From Alphaproteobacteria bacterium (GTDB taxonomy: Bacteria > Pseudomonadota > Alphaproteobacteria > Micropepsales > Micropepsaceae), in NCBI GenBank assembly GCA_021325375.1, contig JAJPHG010000040.1:1-34383 (forward strand): DNA of 34,383 nucleotides, written 5' to 3'. The position numbers and the translations under genes were made by a program. The notes beneath the pieces are model-generated. The model made no database searches. It saw nothing but the letters and a program-made list of their open reading frames with translations, and had not been told where the DNA came from. Shown piece after piece: positions 26,283-34,383 of the stretch; positions within the stretch are counted from its first letter, which is position 1, and every line of letters starts with the position of its first letter.

Positions 26283-26879
26283 TTAGGTCAGCCCGGAGGC
26301 GCGCAACACGCCATAGGCCTTGATAACCTGCTTCAGACGCTCCTCGGCACCCCGGTCGCCGCCGTTGGCGTCGGGATGGAACCGCTTCACGAGTTCCTTA
26401 TACCGCGCCTTGATCTCGTTCAAGGTGGCGGAAGGCTCCAGGTTGAGCGTGTCGAAGGCGGTGAGCTGCACCCGCGTCACCTGACGCTCGGGACGGTGCG
26501 GTTTCGGGGCCTCGCCGGGCTCGCCGCCGAAATGCTCGTCGAAATGGAAGGCGCCGAGCGGATTGTGCAGACGTGCCGCGCGTTTTCCGAGCGGCCAGGT
26601 GGGCCTATGGCCGGTTACCGCGTCGTTGCGGAAGCTTTCGATGTCGCGCTCGCTCATGCCCTTGAAGTAGTCCCAGGACTCGTTGTGCGCCCGGGCATGG
26701 GCGAGGCAAAGCCAGGTATATCTGGAAAGCTCGTCGCGGCTCTTGGGCACGCGGAAGGCACCTTCCTCCTTGCAGCCCGGCTGCGCGCAGGGACGCACAT
26801 CGACCGCGGTCACGATCGGTTCATCGCGCTTGATGCGGATGTTCTCGCGGAACTTGGAATTGACGCGCGCTTTCGCCAT
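26283..26879 (-). CDS. J-domain (DnaJ-like) protein
   Basis: This 198-residue protein starts MAKARVNSKFRENIRIKRDE. A central region with 'CAQPGCKEEGAFRVPKSRDE' has a cysteine pair and is followed by an aromatic-rich stretch (YTWLCLAHARAHNESWDYFK). The C-terminal about 55 residues form a J domain with the HPD motif (YKELVKRFHPDANGGDRG). It probably acts as an Hsp70 co-chaperone; the client is unknown. The J domain lies at the C-terminus, unlike classical DnaJ, and is the form often found next to cobS in alphaproteobacteria. Its ATG is divergent from bolA, 83 nt away. Confidence 0.88.
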   Translation of the reverse strand: MAKARVNSKFRENIRIKRDEPIVTAVDVRPCAQPGCKEEGAFRVPKSRDELSRYTWLCLAHARAHNESWDYFKGMSERDIESFRNDAVTGHRPTWPLGKRAARLHNPLGAFHFDEHFGGEPGEAPKPHRPERQVTRVQLTAFDTLNLEPSATLNEIKARYKELVKRFHPDANGGDRGAEERLKQVIKAYGVLRASGLT

Positions 26880-26962
26880 GCGCGGAATTATGGGGTCGAG
26901 GGGTGAAAAAACAAGAAAACGTATCGCTTGACAGGCGCCGAAATCGCGCCGATGGCTGGGCC

Positions 26963-27244
26963 ATGACGATGGCCGACACCATTCGCGAGAAATTGACACA
27001 AAACTTCGCGCCGGTTTCGCTCGAGGTGACCGACGAGAGCGCGCGTCACGAGGGACACGCGGGTGCGCGCCCGGGCGGCGAGACGCATTTCGCCGTGCGC
27101 ATCGTGTCGAATGCGTTCGAAGGTATCAGCCGCGTCGAGCGCCAGCGCCGCGTCTACGCCGCGCTGGCCGAAGAGCTCAAGACGCGCATCCACGCGCTGT
27201 CGCTGACCACGCTGACCCCGGCGGAGGTGTGGAACGAGCATTGA
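26963..27244 (+). CDS. bolA: BolA family protein
   Basis: This 93-residue protein starts MTMADTIREKLTQNFAPVSL and matches BolA/IbaG: 'VTDESARHEGHAGARPGGETHFAVRIVSNAFEG', then RVERQRRVYAALAEEL, and ending with IHALSLTTLTPAEVWNEH. The HxGH segment includes the histidine usually involved in [2Fe-2S] binding with a monothiol glutaredoxin. It is cytosolic, with roles in iron-sulfur handling and morphology. The ATG at 26963 is preferred; a longer frame from 26903 lacks a ribosome site. Confidence 0.93.
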   Translation: MTMADTIREKLTQNFAPVSLEVTDESARHEGHAGARPGGETHFAVRIVSNAFEGISRVERQRRVYAALAEELKTRIHALSLTTLTPAEVWNEH

Positions 27245-27251
27245 CCCTTCA

Positions 27252-27383
27252 ACCCTCCCCTTGAGGGAGGGTCGAAAAATGCGAAGCATTTTTCGGGGAG
27301 GGGTTCCGTTCGAGCAGGTACCCCTCCCCGAAATTTGCTTCGCTGCGCTTCGCAAATTGTCGACCCTCCCTCAAGGGGAGGGT
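27252..27383. repeat. Composite four-hairpin repeat, family A copy 3
   Basis: The ends are ACCCTCCCCTTGAGGGAGGG and CCCTCCCTCAAGGGGAGGGT. Inside are AAAAATGCGAAGCATTTTT and an expanded second hairpin (GAAATTTGCTTCGCTGCGCT, then TCGCAAATT). It lies between the bolA stop and the stop of the convergent CorC-type gene. Confidence 0.9.
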
Positions 27384-27387
27384 AAGC

Positions 27388-28689
27388 CTACCCCGGCGGT
27401 ACCGTGTCCGCGCTCTCGCTCGGTGCGGTCACGCGCAGGGCAGTGATCTGGTTCCTCTGCCTCCGCAGGATCTCGAACTTGAAGCCGAAGAAGGCGAAGC
27501 GCTGGCCGACTTCGGGGATGGTGCGCGCCTCGTGGATGACGAGGCCGGCGATGGTCGTGGCTTCCTCGTCCGGCAGGTTCCAGTCGAGATCGCGGTTCAG
27601 CTCGCGCACCGGCACCTTGCCGTCGACGAGATAGGATCCGTCGGCCTGCTTGCGCACGTCGGGGCGCTGGGCGGCCTCGAGCTCGTCGGGGATGTCGCCG
27701 AAGATCTCGTCGAAGATGTCCTCGACCGTCACCAGCCCCTGCAGCGCGCCGTATTCGTCGACGACGAGGGCGAAACGCGCGCGCTTCGTGCGGAAGGCCT
27801 CGAGCTGCTCCTCCGCCGTGGTCGTGTCGGGCACGAACCAGGGCGGTGTGGCCAGCGCGGCGACGTCGATGCCGTCGAACGAGCCCTTGTTTTTCAGCGC
27901 CGCCTGCACGATCGCCTTGATGTGGACGACGCCCACGATGTTCTCGGGCTGCTCGCGCCACAAGGGCACGCGCGAGTGGCCGGATTTCATCACCGCCTCG
28001 AGCAGCTCGGCCGGGGCCAGATCGGCGTCGACGGTGGTGATGTTCTTCCTGTGGATCATCATGTCGCCCACGGTCAGCTCGCGCAGGTCGAGGATGCCGC
28101 CGATCATGTCGCGATGCTCGCGCTCGACGCCGCCTTCCTTGTGATGCAGCTCGACGGTGCCGCGGATCTCCTCATGCGCCGGAAGCACCTCGTCGCCTTC
28201 CTGCGCCTGGCGCACGCCGAAGACGCCCAGCACCTTCCACACGAGATACTGCACGGCGCTCACGATGGGGCCGAGCACGGCGACCGCCTGTTTCACCGGC
28301 CATGCCACGGTGAGCGCGAAGCGGTCGGTGCGCGCGATGGCGAGCGTCTTGGGCAGCACCTCGCCGAAGACGAGGATCACGAAGGTCATGATGACCGTCG
28401 CCGCGGCGACGGCGCGCGGCCCCAGGTTGGTTTCGAGAATCCACGTCGCCAGCGATGAGGCCAGGATGTTGACGAAGGTGTTGCCGAGCAGCAGCGCGCC
28501 GATCAGCCGCTCGCGGTCGACGACCAGCAGGTTGATGTTGGCCGCGGCGCGGTCGCCGTCCTTCTCGAGCTGGTGCATCTTGCCGCGCGATACCGCGGTC
28601 AGCGCGGTCTCGGAGCCCGCGAAGAAAGCCGAAACGACGAGCAGGACGGCGATGGCGCCGATCCATAGGAATATCGATGACGGGTCCAT
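27388..28689 (-). CDS. CorC/HlyC-type membrane protein (DUF21, CBS pair, CorC_HlyC domain)
   Basis: This 433-residue protein has an N-terminal DUF21/CNNM transmembrane region (residues 1-185, 'FAGSETALTAVSRGKMHQL', 'GNTFVNILASSLATW', 'FGEVLPKTLA'). Two CBS domains follow (about 210-330, 'IGGILDLRELTVGDMMIHRK', 'RFALVVDEYGALQGLVTVED'), then a C-terminal CorC_HlyC domain ending near residue 425. E. coli YfjD and human CNNM proteins have this layout and are linked to Mg2+ or Co2+ handling. It is annotated elsewhere as a 'hemolysin', which is misleading. Its start is divergent from the following secreted protein. Confidence 0.92.
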   Translation of the reverse strand: MDPSSIFLWIGAIAVLLVVSAFFAGSETALTAVSRGKMHQLEKDGDRAAANINLLVVDRERLIGALLLGNTFVNILASSLATWILETNLGPRAVAAATVIMTFVILVFGEVLPKTLAIARTDRFALTVAWPVKQAVAVLGPIVSAVQYLVWKVLGVFGVRQAQEGDEVLPAHEEIRGTVELHHKEGGVEREHRDMIGGILDLRELTVGDMMIHRKNITTVDADLAPAELLEAVMKSGHSRVPLWREQPENIVGVVHIKAIVQAALKNKGSFDGIDVAALATPPWFVPDTTTAEEQLEAFRTKRARFALVVDEYGALQGLVTVEDIFDEIFGDIPDELEAAQRPDVRKQADGSYLVDGKVPVRELNRDLDWNLPDEEATTIAGLVIHEARTIPEVGQRFAFFGFKFEILRRQRNQITALRVTAPSESADTVPPG

Positions 28690-28772
28690 GGGAATCCTCT
28701 AACGCACGCCACTATAGCCGATGGTGGGCAGGCGGCGAATTGTGTAGGCTTGGGCGCGCAAGAGGAGACTTC

Positions 28773-29222
28773 ATGCGGCATTCATTGTGGCTGGCCGGCG
28801 CTCTCGCGGCGCTGCTCGCGGGCGGCGCGCGCGCCGAGCCTTATTATCCGTTCAACGCGGTGGATTTCACCGTGCCGGCCGACGAGCTCGACGCCGCGGC
28901 GGTCGGCGAGGCGGCGGTGCATTCGGGGTTCCTCCCCTTGTCGGAATCCGATCCCAGGATCGTCGCCGGCCGCAAGGCGCCCGACGCGGTCTACGAGATC
29001 TGGGAGCTCAGCTCGCACAAGACCGCGACGATCACGATGACGCGGCTCAAGAAGACGGGAAGCTTCCTGGTGATGTTCGTCTCCAAGGACCCGGGCAAGC
29101 ACAACGAGTCGCTGACCGGCGACGCGTGCAAGCGCTGGCTGAAATTCTCCGCCGGGATGCGCATGGAGTTCATGCGCGCGCCGCACAAATACAAGTTCCG
29201 CTTTCCGCAATGCACGCCGTAG
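28773..29222 (+). CDS. Small secreted protein of unknown function
   Basis: This 149-residue protein starts MRHSLWLAGALAALLAGGAR with a signal peptide cut near ARA-EPY. The mature part includes 'YYPFNAVDFTVPADELDAAA', 'KAPDAVYEIWELSSHKTATI', and a C-terminal 'FMRAPHKYKFRFPQCTP' with few cysteines. AGGAG lies 7 nt before the ATG. I do not recognise a family. It sits, on the opposite strand, between aroB and the CorC-type gene, a place where related genomes often have no extra gene. Confidence 0.65.
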   Translation: MRHSLWLAGALAALLAGGARAEPYYPFNAVDFTVPADELDAAAVGEAAVHSGFLPLSESDPRIVAGRKAPDAVYEIWELSSHKTATITMTRLKKTGSFLVMFVSKDPGKHNESLTGDACKRWLKFSAGMRMEFMRAPHKYKFRFPQCTP

Positions 29223-29247
29223 AGGCGGGATGCGGGAAAGCCCTAAC

Positions 29248-29449
29248 TGTCATGGCCCGCGACTGCGGGCCACCCAGGTAGGTTCTGCACACTCAAAAAA
29301 ATCGTCATCGCCCGGCGCGTAAGGGTCCGGACGATCCAATTTGGCAACGAGAAGAAAAAGGGTCGCCCGCATAAAGCGGGCGATGACGATTTTGCTTGAG
29401 AGAGATTGGAAGACATCACCTGGGTGGCCCGCATTCGCGGGCCATGACA
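29248..29449. repeat. Nested palindromic element, 202 bp, with 32-nt terminal inverted repeats
   Basis: The ends (29248-29279 and 29418-29449) are inverted copies matching at 31 of 32 positions. Each end is itself a hairpin around GGCCCGC/GCGGGCC. Inside is a second inverted pair, AATCGTCATCGCCCG and CGGGCGATGACGATT. There is no ORF of note. It lies between the small secreted protein and aroB. The arrangement is like a BIME or a MITE. It shares the GGCCATGAC end with the repeats at 145-249 and 34065-34191. Confidence 0.85.
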
Positions 29450-29461
29450 ATTTTTGGCGGG

Positions 29462-30544
29462 TTAGGACGAGAGAACCGTCCGCAACGCCTCCACCGGCAC
29501 CGCGTCCGTCTCGAACGCTTCCCCGATGGCGCGGACGAGGATGAAGCGCAGGCGGCCGTCCTTGGCTTTCTTGTCGTGCGCCATGTGCGCGATCAGCGCG
29601 TCGGCGCTCGCGCGCTCGCCTGGGATGTCGGTGATGGAGGAGGGCAGGCCGATCGCCTTCAGATGCCGCACGAAGCGTTCCGCGTCCTGGCCGGGGCACA
29701 GGCCCAGCCTGACCGACAGCCGGAACGCCAGCGCCATGCCGATGGCGACGCCTTCGCCGTGCAGCAGGCGGTCCGAGAAACCCGTCGCCGCTTCGAGCGC
29801 GTGACCGAAAGTGTGGCCGAGATTGAGCAGCGCGCGCTCGCCCGTCTCGCGCTCGTCGCGCTCGACGATCGCGGCCTTCATGCGGCAGGAATGTGCGACA
29901 GCATGGACCATCGCGCCGGCATCGCCGCCTAGCGCCTTGGCGCCGTTCGCCTCCAGCCATTCGAAGAACGCGCGGTCGCCCAGCGCGCCGTATTTCAGAA
30001 CTTCCGCATAGCCGCAGAGCAGCTCGCGCTTGGGCAACGTCGAGAGGACGTCGATGTCGGCGATCACGATGCGCGGCTGGTGGAACAAGCCGACGAGGTT
30101 CTTGCCCTCCGCCGTGTTGATCGCGGTCTTGCCGCCGACGGAGGAATCCACCTGCGCCAGCAAGGTCGTCGGAATCTGCGCGAACGCGATGCCGCGCTTG
30201 AGGATGCCCGCCGCGAATCCCGTCAGGTCCCCGATCACGCCGCCGCCCAGCGCCACGATCAGCCCGCCGCGGTCAACGCCGCTGCGCAGCAATTCGCTGC
30301 TGAGCTTCTCGAGCCCTGTGAAACTCTTCGTCCCTTCGCCGGGCGCGAGCACGATCGGCTTCACGTCCAGGCCGGAATTCGACAGCGCCGCCAGATGAAT
30401 GCGCGCGACGTTCTCGTCCGTCACCACCGGCACCGTCCCGCGCGCAAAGGGCTTCAGAAGATCCCCCGCCTGCGCCAACAGCCCGCGCCCGACATGGATG
30501 TCGTAGCTGCGCGCGCCCAAGCCCACCTTGACGATCTCGCTCAC
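29462..30544 (-). CDS. aroB: 3-Dehydroquinate synthase
   Basis: This 360-residue enzyme makes 3-dehydroquinate from DAHP, step 2 of the shikimate pathway (NAD+ and a divalent metal). Typical blocks are seen: [32 protein letters not shown], then '[16 protein letters not shown]', and the metal-binding HTFGHALEA and [14 protein letters not shown]. The start is GTG ([20 protein letters not shown]), overlapping the aroK stop codon in GTGA, so it is translationally coupled to aroK. The frame is open far upstream through aroK, but that part is a shadow of aroK. Confidence 0.96.
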   Translation of the reverse strand: MSEIVKVGLGARSYDIHVGRGLLAQAGDLLKPFARGTVPVVTDENVARIHLAALSNSGLDVKPIVLAPGEGTKSFTGLEKLSSELLRSGVDRGGLIVALGGGVIGDLTGFAAGILKRGIAFAQIPTTLLAQVDSSVGGKTAINTAEGKNLVGLFHQPRIVIADIDVLSTLPKRELLCGYAEVLKYGALGDRAFFEWLEANGAKALGGDAGAMVHAVAHSCRMKAAIVERDERETGERALLNLGHTFGHALEAATGFSDRLLHGEGVAIGMALAFRLSVRLGLCPGQDAERFVRHLKAIGLPSSITDIPGERASADALIAHMAHDKKAKDGRLRFILVRAIGEAFETDAVPVEALRTVLSS

Positions 30545-31068
30545 AGGACCTCGCGTGCCTTCAGCGCCGTCAGGATCTGATCCACGGCTTGCGAATGCGG
30601 ACCGTCGTCGCTCTCCACCGTGACGTCGGCGAGCTGATAGATCGGCGTGCGCTCGGCAAGCAGCCGCTCCAGGACCCCCCGCGGATCGTCGCCGCGCAGC
30701 AGCGGGCGGTTGTCGCGCCGCTTGACGCGTGCCAGCAGCACCTCGACGGGCGCCTTGATCCACACCGTCACCGCGCTCTCCTTCAGCCGCTCGCGCGTCG
30801 AGGCGTCCACGAACGCGCCGCCGCCCGTCGCCAGCACGTGCGGCGGCTCGCCGAGGAGGCGCGCGATCACCTTGCGCTCGCCGTCGCGGAAGGCGCCTTC
30901 GCCGAAGCGGTCGAAGATCTCGGGGATCGGGCAGCCCGCGGCACGCTCGATCTCGCTGTCGGCATCCTTGAAGGGCACGCCGAGCCGCGCCGCGAGCCTG
31001 CGGCCGACGGAACTTTTCCCGGACCCCATCATGCCCACCAGCGCCACCGTGCGGATCAGTCCCGTCAT
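30541..31068 (-). CDS. aroK: Shikimate kinase
   Basis: This 175-residue P-loop kinase has Walker [12 protein letters not shown] (residues 12-22), [18 protein letters not shown] for shikimate binding, and [14 protein letters not shown] and '[20 protein letters not shown]' (lid). It phosphorylates shikimate with ATP in the aromatic amino acid pathway. It overlaps aroB by 4 nt, in the usual aroKB order. Its start is divergent from the tiny membrane protein. Confidence 0.96.
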   Translation of the reverse strand: MTGLIRTVALVGMMGSGKSSVGRRLAARLGVPFKDADSEIERAAGCPIPEIFDRFGEGAFRDGERKVIARLLGEPPHVLATGGGAFVDASTRERLKESAVTVWIKAPVEVLLARVKRRDNRPLLRGDDPRGVLERLLAERTPIYQLADVTVESDDGPHSQAVDQILTALKAREVL

Positions 31069-31156
31069 CGCGCTTTCCGCTTAGCGGGCCCTTGAGTTTT
31101 TGTCCATTTCCGCCACAAACGGGGGGCAGCATCCACATATGCGGACAAGGCAGAGC

Positions 31157-31315
31157 ATGGGACGGGAAGGCATGGGCTGGGGAGCGTGGCTCGGGATCGC
31201 CGTCGCGGGCGCGATCGTGTTCGGCGCGATCGGCTTGGGGGTCTATGGCGGCCGGGTCCATCCGCCCACCCGGCACTACGAGCAGGTCGTGCCGGATGAC
31301 CATCTCCCGCACTAG
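31157..31315 (+). CDS. Tiny single-TM protein overlapping the next gene
   Basis: This 52-residue protein reads [20 protein letters not shown] then [12 protein letters not shown] and ends [21 protein letters not shown] single hydrophobic helix (about 8-30) is followed by a short soluble tail. AAGG lies 6 nt before this ATG. An earlier in-frame ATG at 31139 would add 6 residues. The stop lies 20 nt into the next gene, so they are probably translationally coupled. Short '[20 protein letters not shown]' proteins occur between aroK and xerD in other alphaproteobacteria as I remember them, so I consider it real, function unknown. Confidence 0.65.
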   Translation: MGREGMGWGAWLGIAVAGAIVFGAIGLGVYGGRVHPPTRHYEQVVPDDHLPH

Positions 31316-33131
31316 CCTCGCCGTCCTTGCCGCGGCGCTGGTCGCGCTCGGCGCGCGGGCGCAGACGGGTGATTCGGACCGCGCGACAGCGCCGCCGCGC
31401 ACCCTGGGCCAGCCGTTGCCGCCCGTGGAGCCGTCCGCGCCTCAGCCGGACCAGCCGCCCGCGACCAGCGACGGCGGCCGGGACATCGACACCAGCGGCC
31501 TCAAATCCGACGTCCCCGAGCAGCCCCCGCCGGACAAGGTGGCGCCCTCCGAGGCCCAGCCTTTGCCGGTGCCCGAGCCGCCCAAGTCCACGGTTCAGGT
31601 CGAGGCGCTGGGCACCGTCGAGGGCCCGGCCGAAGGGCTGCTGGACCCAAGCAATGGCGGGATGGACCAAAGCATCTGGACCGGTTCCGGCCGGGCCGAC
31701 ATCGAGACGTTGCTGCCGCACATCCCGCTCGCCTCGCCCGACAGCGCGGTCAAGTCCTTGTCGCGGCGGCTGATCCTGACCAAGGCGGACGCGCCGGCCG
31801 GCGCGATCAAGCGCGCGATCATCACCATCCGCATCGAGAAGCTTCTGGATGCCGGGCTGACCGACGAGGCGGGCGCGCTCGCGGCGTCCGCGTCGGTCAG
31901 GGGCGATGCCGATTTCGCGCAGGTGCAGGCCAATGCGGTCCTCAGCGCCGGGCGCGCGGGAGACGCCTGCGGCGATGCGACGGCGGCGCGCATGAATCAG
32001 GACAGCCAGTTCTGGCTGGAGCTGCGCGCCTATTGCGCGGCCCAGTCGGGCGACACGGCGACCGCCGACCTCACGCGCGGCATCCTCGATGCCAAGGGCT
32101 TGAGCGATGCCGCCTACAACGTCCTGGTCGACGACGCCCTGACCAAGGCCAAGAAGCCGCCGCCCGCGATGCCCAAGCCCACCGCGCTGCATCTCTTCCT
32201 GCTGCGCAAGGCGGGGCTTCCCATTCCTGCCGACGTCGCCAAGCATCTGGGCGTGGGCGCGAGCCTGCTGGTGATGCGCGATCCGCATACGCCGCCCGAC
32301 CAGCGTCTCGCCGCCGCCGAGCGCGTGGTGAAGACGGGTGCGGCGACGACGGTGGAGCTCAAAGCCGTGCTCGATGCGCAGACCATCGCGCCCGGCGCGC
32401 AGGCCAATGTCGCCAAGATGCCGTTCCTTCTGGCGCAGGCGACGCTGCGGCGCGCGGCGCTGCTGGAATCGCGGCCCGCCGAGAAAGCGCAGCTCGTGCA
32501 TCAGGCGCTCATCATCGGCGACAAGGCCCAGCTGTTCGAGATCGGCGCGCATCTTCAGGCCGACGCCGTGGAGAAGCTCGATCCCAACACGGTGCCGCCC
32601 GACAAGCGGCCGCTGATCGGTTGGGCGCTGCTCATGGCGGGCAAGCACGAGGCGGCAGAGCGCTGGCTGGGCGAGGGCGATGCGCCGCGCGCGGTGCTGG
32701 CGCTCGTCGCAGGCAAGGATGCGTCGCCCGGCGATCTGAGTTCCATCGCCGTGACCGCGACCGGGGTCGACAAGGCCCAGGATCCGAGCCGCGGGTTCGA
32801 CGCGCTGGTGCTGGGCGTCTATGACGTCCTCGGCCGCGCGATGCCGCCCGATGCCAAAGGGGCCGCATCGGCGATCGAAGGACGCCATTGGCCCGGACGG
32901 CGTCCGGACGATGCCGCCATGCGCACGATCCTCGACGCCGCGTCGGCGCCCGAACGCAAGGGCGAGGCGGTTCTGCGCATGCTCGCGTTCATCGGACCCT
33001 CCGGCCCACGCGATCTGGCGCCCGACGTGACGGTCGAGTTCCTGCGCGCGCTTGAGGACATGGGCCTGAAGGACTCCGCCCGCGCGCTCGCGATCCACGC
33101 TCTGCTGCTGTACCGCCCGGGCACGTCGTGA
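31296..33131 (+). CDS. Large exported alpha-helical repeat-type protein of unknown function
   Basis: This 611-residue protein starts [20 protein letters not shown] with a signal peptide (cut near ARA-QTG). A proline-rich low-complexity stretch follows (about 30-105, e.g. [20 protein letters not shown]). The remaining 500 residues are an alanine-rich helical solenoid, with elements such as '[20 protein letters not shown]' and '[20 protein letters not shown]' that suggest TPR-like helix pairs. It is likely periplasmic. No catalytic motif is visible. It overlaps the tiny TM gene upstream and, by 4 nt, xerD downstream, so the three form one operon. Confidence 0.8.
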   Translation: MTISRTSLAVLAAALVALGARAQTGDSDRATAPPRTLGQPLPPVEPSAPQPDQPPATSDGGRDIDTSGLKSDVPEQPPPDKVAPSEAQPLPVPEPPKSTVQVEALGTVEGPAEGLLDPSNGGMDQSIWTGSGRADIETLLPHIPLASPDSAVKSLSRRLILTKADAPAGAIKRAIITIRIEKLLDAGLTDEAGALAASASVRGDADFAQVQANAVLSAGRAGDACGDATAARMNQDSQFWLELRAYCAAQSGDTATADLTRGILDAKGLSDAAYNVLVDDALTKAKKPPPAMPKPTALHLFLLRKAGLPIPADVAKHLGVGASLLVMRDPHTPPDQRLAAAERVVKTGAATTVELKAVLDAQTIAPGAQANVAKMPFLLAQATLRRAALLESRPAEKAQLVHQALIIGDKAQLFEIGAHLQADAVEKLDPNTVPPDKRPLIGWALLMAGKHEAAERWLGEGDAPRAVLALVAGKDASPGDLSSIAVTATGVDKAQDPSRGFDALVLGVYDVLGRAMPPDAKGAASAIEGRHWPGRRPDDAAMRTILDAASAPERKGEAVLRMLAFIGPSGPRDLAPDVTVEFLRALEDMGLKDSARALAIHALLLYRPGTS

Positions 33132-34045
33132 CGCGCGCGACCCTGATCGAGGCCTTCCTCGACATGATGAGCGCCGAGCGCGGCGCGAGCCGCAACACGA
33201 TCGCCGCCTATCGCCGCGACCTGCTCGATTTCGCCGTCAAGAACGACTTGAAGCGCTGCGGCCGCGAGGAGGTGAAGCGTTATCTCGCCTTGCTCGCGTC
33301 GTCGGGCCTGTCGGCGTCGTCGCAGGCGCGCAAGCTGTCGTCGCTTCGGCAATTCTTCGGCTTCCTCTACGCGGAGGGGATGCGCAAGGACGATCCGACC
33401 TCGGCCATCGACGCGCCGAAGCGCACGCGCCCGCTGCCCAAGATCTTGTCGCGCGACGATGTCGAGGCGTTGATCGAGACCGCGCGCGCGAAAGAAGGCG
33501 CCGAAGGGCTGCGCCTCGTCTGCATCGTCGAGATGCTCTACGCGGCGGGCTTGCGCGTCAGTGAATTGGTGGAACTCCCGCTCGCCGCCGTGCGCGGGAA
33601 GAACGGTTTCCTGCTCGTGCGCGGCAAGGGCAACAAGGAGCGCCTGGCGCCGCTGGGTCCTTCGGCGCGCGAGGCTGTCGATACCTATCTTGCCGTGCGC
33701 GACGCGTTTTTGCCCGAAGGCACGCGCGGCCGCGCCGCGGAGCGGTATCTCTTTCCGTCGCGCGCGGCGGAGGGGCACCTGACGCGCGGGCGCTGCCACC
33801 AGATGCTCAAGGAACTGGCGCTACGCGCGAACATCGATCCGGACAAGCTCTCGCCCCACGTCCTGCGCCACGCCTTCGCCACGCATCTGGTCGAGGGCGG
33901 CGCCGATCTGCGCAGCGTGCAGACGATGCTCGGCCATGCCGACATCGCCACGACGCAGATCTACACCCATGTCGCGAGCGAGAGGTTGACACAGGTCATG
34001 GAAGCCGCGCATCCGCTGGCCAAGCGTACGGTGAAGTCAAATTGA
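33128..34045 (+). CDS. xerD: Site-specific tyrosine recombinase XerD
   Basis: This 305-residue recombinase resolves chromosome dimers at dif with XerC. The catalytic set is complete: R143 ([11 protein letters not shown]), K167 (RGKGNKER), H244 and R247 ([12 protein letters not shown]), H270 (MLGHADI) and the nucleophile Y279 (TQIYTHV). The last four positions coincide with those I recall for E. coli XerD. An N-terminal SAM-like domain ([20 protein letters not shown]) leads. It begins with GTG inside the GTGA stop overlap of the previous gene. Its length and place next to aroK/aroB favour housekeeping XerD rather than a phage integrase. Confidence 0.94.
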   Translation: MTRATLIEAFLDMMSAERGASRNTIAAYRRDLLDFAVKNDLKRCGREEVKRYLALLASSGLSASSQARKLSSLRQFFGFLYAEGMRKDDPTSAIDAPKRTRPLPKILSRDDVEALIETARAKEGAEGLRLVCIVEMLYAAGLRVSELVELPLAAVRGKNGFLLVRGKGNKERLAPLGPSAREAVDTYLAVRDAFLPEGTRGRAAERYLFPSRAAEGHLTRGRCHQMLKELALRANIDPDKLSPHVLRHAFATHLVEGGADLRSVQTMLGHADIATTQIYTHVASERLTQVMEAAHPLAKRTVKSN

Positions 34046-34064
34046 TTTTGTTTTGCTACACTAC

Positions 34065-34191
34065 CGTCATGGCCGGGCGTCGTGACGCTGTCGCTACGAC
34101 CCCGGCCACCCAGAAAGCGAGGCCGATAGCGACTGCGTATCGGCGCGAGCGAAAACGACTCTGGATGGCCGCGTCAAGGGCGGCCATGACG
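34065..34191. repeat. Interspersed palindromic repeat, family C copy 2
   Basis: It opens CGTCATGGCCGGG and closes GGCGGCCATGACG, like the copy at 145-249. The inner sequence differs, with CGTCGTGACGCTGTCGCTAC in the left half and a GCGAGGCCGATAGCGACTGC stretch between. It separates xerD from the lyase-like gene. No ORF is visible in it. Confidence 0.75.
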
Positions 34192-34214
34192 AATTAATTC
34201 AGGGCTGCAAATAG

Positions 34215-34383
34215 ATGAGCTTCAAGACCATAGATTCCAATGCCCCGGTGCGCCTGTACCGCTCCAAGCTGTTCGTGCCCGGCTCGCGCCCCGCGCTGTT
34301 CGAGAAGGCGGCGAAGAGCGCGGCCGACGTCGTCTGCCTCGACCTCGAGGATGCGGTCGCGCCGTCCGACAAGGACGCCGCGC
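34215..34383 (+). CDS. N-terminus of an HpcH/HpaI-family lyase (malyl-CoA-lyase-like), partial
   Basis: The frame from ATG 34215 is cut by the right edge after about 56 residues. It reads MSFKTIDSNAPVRLYRSKLF, then 'VPGSRPALFEKAAKSAADVV' and 'CLDLEDAVAPSDKDAA'. The order 'RSxLFVPGSxPxxFEKAxxSxADVVxLDLEDAVAPxDK' is the N-terminal strand pair of HpcH/HpaI (CitE-like) aldolases, with the LDLEDAV block holding metal- and CoA-site residues. The extended start is like that of L-malyl-CoA/beta-methylmalyl-CoA lyases of alphaproteobacteria, but the closer subgroup cannot be decided from this fragment. Confidence 0.75.
   Translation, partial: MSFKTIDSNAPVRLYRSKLFVPGSRPALFEKAAKSAADVVCLDLEDAVAPSDKDAA

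Noticed and set aside
20633..27383. Three similar repeats considered as a CRISPR array
   Set aside because: Copies are kilobases apart, internally palindromic and about 120-130 bp long; there are no regular spacers and no cas genes.
33128..34045. Tyrosine recombinase as a sign of an integrated phage or island
   Set aside because: Length, catalytic positions and the aroK/aroB context fit chromosomal XerD; no attachment-site repeats or phage genes are visible next to it.

Overview
The window is GC-rich bacterial chromosome, almost certainly from an alphaproteobacterium. The evidence is the CarD/FdxA/S4/SUV3-like helicase cluster, the CobS-CobT/J-domain/BolA/CorC/AroB/AroK/XerD neighbourhood typical of that class, and seven-iron FdxA, CobST and single-chain methylmalonyl-CoA mutase genes. 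Lists of secreted GloVer-repeat proteins and many intergenic palindromes would fit a Rhizomicrobium/Micropepsaceae-like organism, but that placement is only a guess. No rRNA, tRNA, IS transposase or CRISPR array was recognised.

Layout. 1-5.2 kb: the tail of a probable thermonuclease-family protein, a membrane-anchored RoxA-like dihaem cytochrome c, a secreted beta-propeller protein and a dihydrofolate-reductase-like protein. 5.2-9.6 kb: a minus-strand housekeeping block (helicase, S4 protein, fdxA, then carD with its own terminator). 9.6-11.7 kb: a small-gene accessory patch, more AT-rich than its surroundings, with two small exported proteins, a promoter whose -10 lies inside a tandem dyad operator, two small unknown ORFs, and a Phd/VapC-type toxin-antitoxin pair with a perfect palindrome in front. 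11.7-20.7 kb: methylmalonyl-CoA mutase starting 4 nt after the toxin gene, then a minus-strand block for exported proteins (S9 peptidase, two seven-repeat GloVer proteins, DUF3108 protein), then the mutase chaperone meaB. 20.7-23.2 kb: YdeI/OmdA-like protein, ribosomal protein L28, a six-TM protein and a membrane-anchored unknown. 23.2-34.4 kb: cobT, cobS, J-domain protein, bolA, a CorC/HlyC-type transporter, a small secreted protein, aroB, aroK, a tiny membrane protein, a large exported repeat-type protein, xerD, and the start of an HpcH/HpaI-type (malyl-CoA-lyase-like) gene.

How the genes fit together. A cobalamin theme recurs: CobS/CobT insert cobalt into the corrin ring, the mutase uses adenosylcobalamin, and MeaB protects the mutase. 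The lyase fragment at the right edge could belong to the same C3-C4 acyl-CoA metabolism (for example the ethylmalonyl-CoA route), but this is inference. AroK/AroB overlap as a shikimate-pathway pair.

The most unusual signals are not a new defence system. They are (i) a tandem TAGG-N6-CCTA operator built around a promoter -10, (ii) a toxin-antitoxin module placed directly upstream of an essential-type metabolic gene, (iii) an S9 peptidase and a GloVer protein that share a nearly identical 5' leader and signal-peptide segment although their mature proteins are unrelated, (iv) twin seven-repeat proteins carrying a cysteine pair in every repeat, and (v) several composite palindromic repeat families, copies of which supply a stop codon or Shine-Dalgarno sequence to neighbouring genes.
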